Source of the DNA: Palaemon carinicauda
Lineage: Eukaryota; Arthropoda; Malacostraca; Decapoda; Palaemonidae
Reading direction: 5' to 3'
Assembly: GCF_036898095.1 (NCBI RefSeq)
Contig: NC_090725.1
Coordinates: 203,342,232-203,406,231 of the forward strand
Length of the DNA stretch: 64,000 bases
Below the pieces are notes generated by a model. That model saw only the letters and a program-made list of their open reading frames with translations, was not told the DNA's origin and ran no database searches. The position numbers and the translations under genes were made by a program. Shown here one piece after another: positions 47,566 to 56,383 of this stretch; positions within the stretch are counted from its first letter, which is position 1; every line of letters begins with the position of its first letter.

Positions 47566-47965
47566 TTCCATACCCTTTTAATCTTTCTCTTGAAATGTTT
47601 TTATTGTTGTTTTTGGGTTGTCCGGAAGGCTAAGAAGCCTTTCGCATCCTGGTTGATTTGGCGGGTGGTCAAAGTCATTTCTTGAGAGCGCCTAGATTAG
47701 GGGTTTTGATGAGGTCCTGTTGTATGGGTCGCAACCCTTGATACTTCAGATCCTAGGGGTCGATCTGCATCCTAAGAGGATCGCGAGGCTCCGTAAGGAA
47801 GACGTACTTAAAAGGCAGAGTAATTGTTCAAGTCGACTTCCTTACCAGGTACCTATTTATTTTGTTTTTGTTATTTTGATAACTTCTAAAATGAAATAAA
47901 AACTCTTAGCTCATAAAAGTGTAAGCATATATTGCTGGTCTCTACCCACCCCCCTGGGTGTGAAT
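47566..47965 (+). other. 3' non-coding region of DIRS element D
   Basis: About 400 bp without a gene. It contains AATAAA at 47,896 (ATGAAATAAAAAC), a likely polyadenylation signal. Confidence 0.5.
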
Positions 47966-48057
47966 CAGCTATTATAATCACCGGCTAAGTTAAATATTGA
48001 AAAATGTTATTTTGATAATAAAATAAATTTTTGAATATACTTACCCAGTGATTATAA
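47966..48057 (+). repeat. Internal complementary region of DIRS element D
   Basis: CAGCTATTATAATCACCGGC begins the complement of the left element end, and from about 48,003 (TTATTTTGATAATAAAATAA to CCCAGTGATTATAA) it complements the right end at 48,243-48,302. The fusion records the expected circle junction. A copy lies at 53,557-53,648. Confidence 0.85.
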
Positions 48058-48104
48058 ATTAAAGGACCCTCCCTTCCTCCCCAATAGAGACGCAGTGGGA
48101 CGAG

Positions 48105-48262
48105 GAGAAAATTGAGTCTTTGTTTACATTGAGTACTGGGTATCTGGACGACAGATGGCGCTGTTGGGCACACCCGCAACCTGTGTAGCGATCGCTGGCG
48201 AGTTTTTACCGTAGAGTTGTCTGTCGGGCAACAGAGTTGCAGCTATTATAATCACCGGGTAA
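48105..48262 (-). repeat. Right inverted terminal repeat of DIRS element D
   Basis: Reverse complement of 41,790-41,957. The element continues to about 48,302 with AAGTATATTCAAAAATTTAT, which pairs with the second half of the ICR. Confidence 0.88.
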
Positions 48263-48302
48263 GTATATTCAAAAATTTATTTTATTATCAAAATAACATT
48301 TT

Positions 48303-49015
48303 AAACTCATTTTAGGGGGTGCTTTATTCTTGAATTGGAGTTGATTGGAGTGAATTTATGATTTTTGGACCTTATGTCCCAACATTTGGACCTAGAAGGC
48401 CATTCAGCAACTATGCGATAGGAGGAACCTGCAGTTGTAGTATGAAGTAAATGTTGAGAGGTTGGACAGCAAGATAGAACCAAGGAGGCAGGGACTTGGG
48501 TATTGTAGAAGGCTAAAAAGTGAGTGTATCTAGGAGCCAAAAGAATGCTACAAAGATCTTTTAATACCTTCAGTGCGTTACTTGAGGGCACTACTCTACA
48601 GGGGAATCTCAAGTTTAGGTGGTATGTACTATACAGTGTAATTGATGGAATTTAAGATTTTAAAGTATATCTTGGGTTGAATTAGTAAATTGACTATTGT
48701 CACTTCTTATTTCTACCCTCTTGGAAATATGTGACTTAGCTTTATGATTTAAAGCTATTAATCCTCTTAATAAATAACATTTTCTTTTATTGTAGAATCT
48801 ATTATTTTCATACCTGCCTTCAAATTACATCAGATGCTGTTCCTTCTCCTCATTAAGTGGCAGTGACAAGTTTTCTCAGCTTACATTAAATTGATATTTT
48901 GCATCAGGACCCTCTCATAAACTTACCTACAGGGTCATGCTGTTTTGCCAGACAAAAGGTCGTGAAGCTGACGTGGCTAGTATTTTTTGTCATTTTAGGT
49001 TTAAAGCTTACACCT
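48303..49015. other. Spacer between DIRS elements D and C
   Basis: 713 bp of non-coding DNA, presumably the host sequence or an older repeat into which D and C inserted. No gene is seen. It is repeated at 53,894-54,606. Confidence 0.5.
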
Positions 49016-50223
49016 CTTTTCTGGGCTCGAACCTGTGCCGCCCAGTGAATAAGCTCCATTTAGCACTTATTCTTAGGTAATTTACTGCTAAATATACCAG
49101 AGAAAAAATGTAAAGGAGTGCTAGGTTAACTAGCTCGCTCACCTATTGGTGTCGGTATAAAATTGGGCGTATAATCCAGAGGTCCCGCACTATTTAGATT
49201 CATCCACGACAGAAACCCCAATAGAGGAGAGCCGTTCAACCTCACTCGGTACTACTAACAATGCATCCGCTCAGAACCCAACTCCTTTTAGCACGTCTTG
49301 TGTGTAACCCGCTTTTTTGTTGTGCTCTCGTTTTTTCGCTTATTTTCTTTGGATTATGGCTTCTTCGTCGGTTTCCCTGGAGACACCGTCTAAGTTAAGT
49401 ACCAAGCTGTGTTTTGCTGTGTTTTGAGCAACCTAGATCGTCTAATATTTGAATTATAGGAGTGTATTCTCTTCGTTCATACCGATCTTGCTTGATTCCA
49501 TTTACAGTTGGTACTCCTGTTTTGAGAGCTTTTAGTTTCACTCGCGGTGTTACTATATGTATTATTTTTATTATTAAATTTTATTTGTTTTTATGGATAT
49601 TCATTTTTTAGCGTTTAGAACCCTCGTGGTTCAAATTTTGGGCCGATATCATTTACGTATCGTTATGGCTGCCGACCTTCGTGCTAGGCGGCAATGTTAT
49701 TTTTTAAGCCATCAGATGTGTCTTTTGTGATTTAATTATTATGTTGCATGCCTTGCCCAAAAATTTTTATGTGTTTATTTTATATTATCAACGCTATTAC
49801 TATTATAATGAATATTGTGCTATTACTCCGTTTGATCTGTCTGGTTGGGGTTCGTCAGTTGGTAGCCCTGCTGCTCCGTATCACGTGATCCTCCCCCATG
49901 CTCCCCCTCTCGCTAGGTGGGTGGCTAGGCTTCTCTCCCCCTCTCCCCTAGGGGACCGTTGCCTTCCCTCCTTGTAGAGGGGGTAGTTCAGTGTTTATGG
50001 ACTTTGTCCTCCGGGTGTCCCGGCGGGTTCGGCTCTGTCTAGTCTGGTTGGCCACCGGTCAACAGAGTTGGATCCCGGTGCACCCTATTTTATATTCACT
50101 TATCACACTGGTTTATGTTATATGAAACCCTCTGGGTTCCGTTGGCGGTTCTTATCTACAGTTCCGCCCCCCTATTTAATTTATAACAGTTCCTATGATG
50201 ATTATATGACAGATCACTACCCC
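49016..50223 (+). mobile_element. 5' fragment of DIRS element C, truncated by the tandem duplication
   Basis: Identical as far as I can see to 54,607-55,814: left terminal repeat and part of the leader. It stops abruptly at the duplication junction, where the pol of element D begins. It includes a 23-codon ORF at 49,356 (MASSSVSLETPS). Confidence 0.9.
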
Positions 50224-52257
50224 GGAGCCAGACTCAAGAACTTCTGGCAGACCTGGGAAGAGAGAGGCGCAGATGCACAATCTGTGAAGTTGCTCAGAGA
50301 GGGGTACAAGATCCCGTTTGTACGGAAACCCCCTCTAGCAACGTCTCCCATCGATCTCTCTCCCAGGTACAGAGAGGAAGACAAGAGACGAGCCTTGAAA
50401 CAGGAGGTGTCTCTTTTACTAGAGAAGGGAGCAGTGGTCAGAGTCTCGGACCTTCAATCTCCGGGATTCTACAACCGACTCTTCTTGGTGTCAAAGAAGA
50501 CAGGAGGGTGGAGGCCGGTGCTAGACGTCAGTGCTCTGAATGTCTTTGTCACAAAGCAGACGTTCTCCATGGAGACCTCAAAGTCAGTCTTAGCAGCGGT
50601 CAGAAGGGAAGACTGGATGGTCTCTTTAGACCTAAGGGACGCCTACTTCCACGTCCCCATCCACCCGGACTCCCAACCTTTTCTGAGATTCGTTTTCGAA
50701 AAGGTTGTCTACCAGTTTCAAGCCCTGTGCTTTGGCCTAAGCACAGCTCCTCTTGTGTTTACGAGGCTGATGAGGAATGTAGCCAAATTCCTTCATTTAG
50801 CGGACATCCGAGCCTCCCTCTATTTGGACGACTGGCTTCTCAGAGCTTCTTCCAGTCGTCGCTGTCTGAAGGATCTAAAGTGGACTCTAGATCTGACCAA
50901 GGAATTGGGTCTCCTTGTCAATATGGAAAAGTCACAACTGGTCCCATCCCAAACTATTGTGTATTTAGGGATGGAGATTCACAGTCTAGCTTTTCGGGCT
51001 TTTCCGTCGGCCCCCAGAACAAGCCAAGCCCAGTTATGCATCCAGAACATGCTGAAGAAGGAACGATGTTCAGTCAGGAAGTGGATGAGTCTGATAGGGA
51101 CGCTATCATCCCTGGAACAGTTTGTGTCATTAGGAAGACTACACCTCCGTCCTCTTCATTACCACCTAGCATTTCACTGGAAAAAGGACAAGACGCTAGA
51201 AGCGGTCTCGATCCCCATTTCCGAGAAGATGAAGTCTTGCCTGACTTGGTGGAAGGACAGTATCAGCCTAAGAGAGGGTCTTCCCCTGGCTGTTCAGACT
51301 CCCAACCACGTTCTCTTCTCGGACGCATCGGACGTAGGCTGGGGCGCGACATTAGACGGTCGGGAATGTTCGGGACTATGGAACTCGAGTCAAAGGATAA
51401 TGCATATCAACTGCAAGGAGCTACTGGCAGTACATCTGGCCTTGAAAAGCTTCAGGTCTCTCCTTCAAGGCAAAGTGGTGGAAGTGAACTCGGACAACGC
51501 CACTGCCTTGGCGTACATCTCCAACCAAGGAGGGACCCACTCACTGACGTTGTACGAGATCGCAAGGGACCTGCTCATCTGGTCAAAAGGTCAAAACATA
51601 TCACTAGTAACGAGGTTCATCCAAGGCAACTCGAATGTCATGGCAGATTGTCTCAGTCGGAAGGGGCAAGTCATTCCAACAGAATGGACCCTCCACAAGG
51701 ATGTATGCAAGAGACTTTGGGCCACTTGGGGCCAACCAACCATAGATCTCTTTGCAACCTCGATGACCAAGAGGCTCCCAATATATTGCTCACCAATCCC
51801 AGACCCAGCAGCAATACACATAGATGCCTTTCTCCTAGATTGGTCGCATCTAGATCTATACGCATTCCCACCGTTCAAGATTGTCAACAAGGTACTGCAG
51901 AAGTTCACCTCTCACGAAGGGACAAGGTTGACGCTAGTTGCTCCCCTCTGGCCCGCGAGAGAATGGTTCACCGAGGTACTTCGATGGCTAGTAGACGTTC
52001 CCAGAAGTCTCCCTCTAAGGGTGGACCTTCTACGTCAGCCACACGTAAAGAAGGTACACCAAAGCCTCCACGCTCTTCGTCTGACTGCCTTCAGACTATC
52101 GAAAGACTCTCGAGAGCTAGAGGCTTTTCGAAGGAGGCAGCCAGTGCGATTGCTAGAGCAAGGAGAACATCCACCCTTAGAGTCTACCAATCGAAGTGGG
52201 AAGTATTCCGAAACTGGTGCAAGTCAGTATCTGTATCCTCAACCAGTACCTCTGTAG
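50224..52257 (+). CDS. pol of truncated DIRS element D copy (RT, RNase H, methyltransferase-like)
   Basis: Same residues as 44,633-46,666: YLDDW at about 50,820, RNase H acidic residues and the methyltransferase-like domain are all present. The frame is open upstream across the duplication junction to about 50,068, so leader sequence of element C is fused in frame to pol of element D. The first about 52 codons of that frame are leader translation with no known function, and the start near 50,068 is TTG, not ATG. Whether it is expressed is unknown. Confidence 0.85.
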   Translation, partial: GARLKNFWQTWEERGADAQSVKLLREGYKIPFVRKPPLATSPIDLSPRYREEDKRRALKQEVSLLLEKGAVVRVSDLQSPGFYNRLFLVSKKTGGWRPVLDVSALNVFVTKQTFSMETSKSVLAAVRREDWMVSLDLRDAYFHVPIHPDSQPFLRFVFEKVVYQFQALCFGLSTAPLVFTRLMRNVAKFLHLADIRASLYLDDWLLRASSSRRCLKDLKWTLDLTKELGLLVNMEKSQLVPSQTIVYLGMEIHSLAFRAFPSAPRTSQAQLCIQNMLKKERCSVRKWMSLIGTLSSLEQFVSLGRLHLRPLHYHLAFHWKKDKTLEAVSIPISEKMKSCLTWWKDSISLREGLPLAVQTPNHVLFSDASDVGWGATLDGRECSGLWNSSQRIMHINCKELLAVHLALKSFRSLLQGKVVEVNSDNATALAYISNQGGTHSLTLYEIARDLLIWSKGQNISLVTRFIQGNSNVMADCLSRKGQVIPTEWTLHKDVCKRLWATWGQPTIDLFATSMTKRLPIYCSPIPDPAAIHIDAFLLDWSHLDLYAFPPFKIVNKVLQKFTSHEGTRLTLVAPLWPAREWFTEVLRWLVDVPRSLPLRVDLLRQPHVKKVHQSLHALRLTAFRLSKDSRELEAFRRRQPVRLLEQGEHPPLESTNRSGKYSETGASQYLYPQPVPL

Positions 52258-53156
52258 CTCAGATTGCTGACTTTCTCTTATACCTGAGAAAAGAACGATC
52301 ACTTTCAGCTCCCACTATCAAGGGCTACAGAAGCATGTTGGCATCGGTCTTCCGGCATAGAGGCTTAGATCTTTCCAACAATAAAGATCTACAGGACCTC
52401 CTTAAGTCTTTTGAGACCACGAAGGAGCGTCGTTTGGTTACACCTGGTTGGAATTTAGACGTGGTACTAAGATTCCTCATGTCAGACAGGTTTGAGCCGC
52501 TACAATCAGCCTCCCTGAAAGATCTCACCTTAAAGACACTTTTCCTGGTATGCTTAGCCACAGCTAAAAGAGTCAGTGAGATTCATGCCTTCAGCAAGAA
52601 CATCGGATTTTCGTCAGAAAAGGCTACATGTTCTCTACAACTTGGTTTTCTAGCCAAAAACGAGCTACCTTCTCGACCTTGGCCGAAATCGTTCGATGTT
52701 CCCAGCTTATCGAATATGGTTGGCAATGAACTAGAAAGAGTCTTATGCCCTGTGAGAGCTCTTAAGTTCTATTTAAAACGAACTAAACCTTTACGAGGCC
52801 TATCTGAAGCTTTATGGTGTTCAGTTAAGAAACCATCTTTGCCTATGTCAAAGAATGCTTTATCCTATTTTATCAGACTGTTAATACGAGAAGCTCATTC
52901 CCATCTGAGTGAGGAAGACCAAGCATTGCTGAAGGTAAGGACACACGAAGTTAGAGCTGTCGCAACTTCAGTGGCCTTTAAGCAAAATAGATCTCTGCGA
53001 AGTATAATGGACGCAACCTATTGGAGAAGCAAGTCAGTGTTTGCGTCTTTTTATCTAAAGGATGTCCAGTCTCTTTACGAGGACTGCTACACACTTGGAC
53101 CATTCGTAGCAGCGAGTGCAGTAGTGGGTGAGGGCTCAACCACTACAATTCCCTAA
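50508..53156 (+). CDS. Tyrosine recombinase of truncated DIRS element D copy
   Basis: The YR part is about 52,020-53,156. The catalytic residues are intact (KRVSEI, HEVRA, SFYLKDV), identical to the copy at 44,608-47,565. The first ATG in this frame is at 50,508, inside the pol overlap. Without gag or a left repeat nearby, expression would need an outside promoter, possibly the element C leader just upstream. Confidence 0.85.
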   Translation: MEAGARRQCSECLCHKADVLHGDLKVSLSSGQKGRLDGLFRPKGRLLPRPHPPGLPTFSEIRFRKGCLPVSSPVLWPKHSSSCVYEADEECSQIPSFSGHPSLPLFGRLASQSFFQSSLSEGSKVDSRSDQGIGSPCQYGKVTTGPIPNYCVFRDGDSQSSFSGFSVGPQNKPSPVMHPEHAEEGTMFSQEVDESDRDAIIPGTVCVIRKTTPPSSSLPPSISLEKGQDARSGLDPHFREDEVLPDLVEGQYQPKRGSSPGCSDSQPRSLLGRIGRRLGRDIRRSGMFGTMELESKDNAYQLQGATGSTSGLEKLQVSPSRQSGGSELGQRHCLGVHLQPRRDPLTDVVRDRKGPAHLVKRSKHITSNEVHPRQLECHGRLSQSEGASHSNRMDPPQGCMQETLGHLGPTNHRSLCNLDDQEAPNILLTNPRPSSNTHRCLSPRLVASRSIRIPTVQDCQQGTAEVHLSRRDKVDASCSPLARERMVHRGTSMASRRSQKSPSKGGPSTSATRKEGTPKPPRSSSDCLQTIERLSRARGFSKEAASAIARARRTSTLRVYQSKWEVFRNWCKSVSVSSTSTSVAQIADFLLYLRKERSLSAPTIKGYRSMLASVFRHRGLDLSNNKDLQDLLKSFETTKERRLVTPGWNLDVVLRFLMSDRFEPLQSASLKDLTLKTLFLVCLATAKRVSEIHAFSKNIGFSSEKATCSLQLGFLAKNELPSRPWPKSFDVPSLSNMVGNELERVLCPVRALKFYLKRTKPLRGLSEALWCSVKKPSLPMSKNALSYFIRLLIREAHSHLSEEDQALLKVRTHEVRAVATSVAFKQNRSLRSIMDATYWRSKSVFASFYLKDVQSLYEDCYTLGPFVAASAVVGEGSTTTIP

Positions 53157-53893
53157 TTTCATACCCTTTTAATCTTTCTCTTGAAATGTTTTTATTGTTG
53201 TTTTTGGGTTGTCCGGAAGGCTAAGAAGCCTTTCGCATCCTGGTTGATTTGGCGGGTGGTCAAAGTCATTTCTTGAGAGCGCCTAGATTAGGGGTTTTGA
53301 TGAGGTCCTGTTGTATGGGTCGCAACCCTTGATACTTCAGATCCTAGGGGTCGATCTGCATCCTAAGAGGATCGCGAGGCTCCGTAAGGAAGACGTACTT
53401 AAAAGGCAGAGTAATTGTTCAAGTCGACTTCCTTACCAGGTACCTATTTATTTTGTTTTTGTTATTTTGATAACTTCTAAAATGAAATAAAAACTCTTAG
53501 CTCATAAAAGTGTAAACATATATTGCTGGTCTCTACCCACCCCCCTGGGTGTGAATCAGCTATTATAATCACCGGCTAAGTTAAATATTGAAAAATGTTA
53601 TTTTGATAATAAAATAAATTTTTGAATATACTTACCCAGTGATTATAAATTAAAGGACCCTCCCTTCCTCCCCAATAGAGACGCAGTGGGACGAGGAGAA
53701 AATTGAGTCTTTGTTTACATTGAGTACTGGGTATCTGGACGACAGATGGCGCTGTTGGGCACACCCGCAACCTGTGTAGCGATCGCTGGCGAGTTTTTAC
53801 CGTAGAGTTGTCTGTCGGGCAACAGAGTTGCAGCTATTATAATCACCGGGTAAGTATATTCAAAAATTTATTTTATTATCAAAATAACATTTT

Positions 53894-54606
53894 AAACTCA
53901 TTTTAGGGGGTGCTTTATTCTTGAATTGGAGTTGATTGGAGTGAATTTATGATTTTTGGACCTTATGTCCCAACATTTGGACCTAGAAGGCCATTCAGCA
54001 ACTATGCGATAGGAGGAACCTGCAGTTGTAGTATGAAGTAAATGTTGAGAGGTTGGACAGCAAGATAGAACCAAGGAGGCAGGGACTTGGGTATTGTAGA
54101 AGGCTAAAAAGTGAGTGTATCTAGGAGCCAAAAGAATGCTACAAAGATCTTTTAATACCTTCAGTGCGTTACTTGAGGGCACTACTCTACAGGGGAATCT
54201 CAAGTTTAGGTGGTATGTACTATACAGTGTAATTGATGGAATTTAAGATTTTAAAGTATATCTTGGGTTGAATTAGTAAATTGACTATTGTCACTTCTTA
54301 TTTCTACCCTCTTGGAAATATGTGACTTAGCTTTATGATTTAAAGCTATTAATCCTCTTAATAAATAACATTTTCTTTTATTGTAGAATCTATTATTTTC
54401 ATACTTGCCTTCAAATTACATCAGATGCTGTTCCTTCTCCTCATTAAGTGGCAGTGACAAGTTTTCTCAGCTTACATTAAATTGATATTTTGCATCAGGA
54501 CCCTCTCATAAACTTACCTACAGGGTCATGCTGTTTTGCCAGACAAAAGGTCGTGAAGCTGACGTGGCTAGTATTTTTTGTCATTTTAGGTTTAAAGCTT
54601 ACACCT
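53894..54606. other. Second copy of the spacer between D and C
   Basis: Same sequence as 48,303-49,015 apart from one transition at 54,405. Confidence 0.6.
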
Positions 54607-54885
54607 CTTTTCTGGGCTCGAACCTGTGCCGCCCAGTGAATAAGCTCCATTTAGCACTTATTCTTAGGTAATTTACTGCTAAATATACCAGAGAAAAAAT
54701 GTAAAGGAGTGCTAGGTTAACTAGCTCGCTCACCTATTGGTGTCGGTATAAAATTGGGCGTATAATCCAGAGGTCCCGCACTATTTAGATTCATCCACGA
54801 CAGAAACCCCAATAGAGGAGAGCCGTTCAACCTCACTCGGTACTACTAACAATGCATCCGCTCAGAACCCAACTCCTTTTAGCAC
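54607..54885 (+). repeat. Left inverted terminal repeat of DIRS element C
   Basis: It contains AACCTGTGCCGCCCAGTGAA, TAGTTAACC-type and CAATGCATCCGCTCAGAACC blocks. Apart from the first 30 bases it is the reverse complement of 61,991-62,245. Confidence 0.88.
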
Positions 54886-55960
54886 GTCTTGTGTGTAACC
54901 CGCTTTTTTGTTGTGCTCTCGTTTTTTCGCTTATTTTCTTTGGATTATGGCTTCTTCGTCGGTTTCCCTGGAGACACCGTCTAAGTTAAGTACCAAGCTG
55001 TGTTTTGCTGTGTTTTGAGCAACCTAGATCGTCTAATATTTGAATTATAGGAGTGTATTCTCTTCGTTCATACCGATCTTGCTTGATTCCATTTACAGTT
55101 GGTACTCCTGTTTTGAGAGCTTTTAGTTTCACTCGCGGTGTTACTATATGTATTATTTTTATTATTAAATTTTATTTGTTTTTATGGATATTCATTTTTT
55201 AGCGTTTAGAACCCTCGTGGTTCAAATTTTGGGCCGATATCATTTACGTATCGTTATGGCTGCCGACCTTCGTGCTAGGCGGCAATGTTATTTTTTAAGC
55301 CATCAGATGTGTCTTTTGTGATTTAATTATTATGTTGCATGCCTTGCCCAAAAATTTTTATGTGTTTATTTTATATTATCAACGCTATTACTATTATAAT
55401 GAATATTGTGCTATTACTCCGTTTGATCTGTCTGGTTGGGGTTCGTCAGTTGGTAGCCCTGCTGCTCCGTATCACGTGATCCTCCCCCATGCTCCCCCTC
55501 TCGCTAGGTGGGTGGCTAGGCTTCTCTCCCCCTCTCCCCTAGGGGACCGTTGCCTTCCCTCCTTGTAGAGGGGGTAGTTCAGTGTTTATGGACTTTGTCC
55601 TCCGGGTGTCCCGGCGGGTTCGGCTCTGTCTAGTCTGGTTGGCCACCGGTCAACAGAGTTGGATCCCGGTGCACCCTATTTTATATTCACTTATCACACT
55701 GGTTTATGTTATATGAAACCCTCTGGGTTCCGTTGGCGGTTCTTATCTACAGTTCCGCCCCCCTATTTAATTTATAACAGTTCCTATGATGATTATATGA
55801 CAGATCACTACCCCGGAGTTCCTATACGAATTGGTTTTGGATACTTTTATTTCCCGGCCCGGGGCTTAGCCTCGCCCCGGGAAATCAGACACCCTGTGTC
55901 TTAAATTTTTGTTGTTGCATCCTTTTTTATACTCCCGGCTCGACCGGAATGGATGGCTAT
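54886..55960 (+). other. Leader of DIRS element C, 5' part
   Basis: No supported gene except a short ORF, ATG 54,947 to TGA 55,016-55,018 (23 codons). It lies at a similar distance from the element start as the short MQSPASS ORFs of A and B. Frames at 55,332-55,568 and 55,659-55,904 have no domain. A GC-rich hairpin (CCCGGGGC ... GCCCCGGG) lies at about 55,857-55,880. Confidence 0.5.
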
Positions 55961-56372
55961 ACTTTAGTCTTAAGCTAGACTTTTGTTTAGGCCGGGTCCT
56001 CCGGACCCGCCCCTACTTAAGAATATTACAGTTAAGCCCTAATCTTGTGTTAGGCTTATGTTAGGCCCGGGTCCTCCGGACCCGCCCCTACTTAAGAGAA
56101 TTACAGTTTCTCATATACTATTTACTTTAGTCTTAAGCTAGACTTATGTTTAGGCCGGGTCCTCCGGACCCGCCCCTACTTAAGAATATTACAGTTAAGC
56201 CCTAATCTTGTGTTAGGCTTATGTTAGGCCCGGGTCCTCCGGACCCGCCCCTACTTAAGAGAATTACAGTTTCTCATATACTATTTACTTTAGTCTTAAG
56301 CTAGACTTATGTTTAGGCCGGGTCCTCCGGACCCGCCCCTACTTAAGAGAATTACAGTTTCTCATATACTAT
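55961..56372 (+). repeat. 163-bp tandem repeat with GC-rich hairpins in the DIRS C leader
   Basis: ACTTTAGTCTTAAGCTAGAC recurs at 55,961, 56,124 and 56,287, a period of 163 bp (two full units and a partial third). Each unit carries two copies of GGGTCCTCCGGACCCG, a perfect stem with a TCC loop, giving five hairpins in all. The array ends 11 bp before the splice acceptor of gag. Confidence 0.85.
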
Positions 56373-56383
56373 TCTTTTTATAG

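Larger units (their letters stand above)
41784..48302 (+). mobile_element. DIRS-type tyrosine-recombinase retrotransposon D, nearly intact
   Basis: 6.5 kb. The inverted terminal repeats (41,790-41,957 and 48,105-48,262, plus unique end segments) enclose gag, pol and YR, followed by an ICR. Pol and YR frames are uninterrupted, while gag has one frameshift. Its RT is clearly divergent from A/B/C, so it is a second DIRS lineage. Its 3' 3.67 kb is present again at 50,224-53,893 because of a tandem duplication. Intact frames and clean inverted repeats suggest recent activity. Confidence 0.92.
44633..50223 (+). repeat. Tandem duplication unit, copy 1 (5,591 bp)
   Basis: It runs from inside element D (GGAGCCAGACTCAAG) through its 3' end, a 713-bp spacer and the first 1.2 kb of element C. 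It recurs immediately downstream at a constant offset of 5,591 bp. The breakpoints share GGAG (44,633, 50,224, 55,815). Confidence 0.95.
50224..53893 (+). mobile_element. 5'-truncated copy of DIRS element D
   Basis: It holds pol from just after its start, the YR, the 3' region, the ICR (53,557-53,648) and the right terminal repeat (about 53,696-53,853). Gag and the left terminal repeat are missing, so this copy could not replicate alone. Confidence 0.92.
50224..55814 (+). repeat. Tandem duplication unit, copy 2 (5,591 bp)
   Basis: Differences from copy 1 that I found: C47,568/T53,159, G47,925/A53,516 and C48,814/T54,405. All are transitions in non-coding DNA; the overlapping pol and YR frames translate identically in both copies. 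Confidence 0.95.

Noticed and set aside
55332..55904. ORFs in the element C leader (and copies at 49.7-50.2 kb)
   Set aside because: No domain, poor composition, and positioned in a leader that probably contains an intron.
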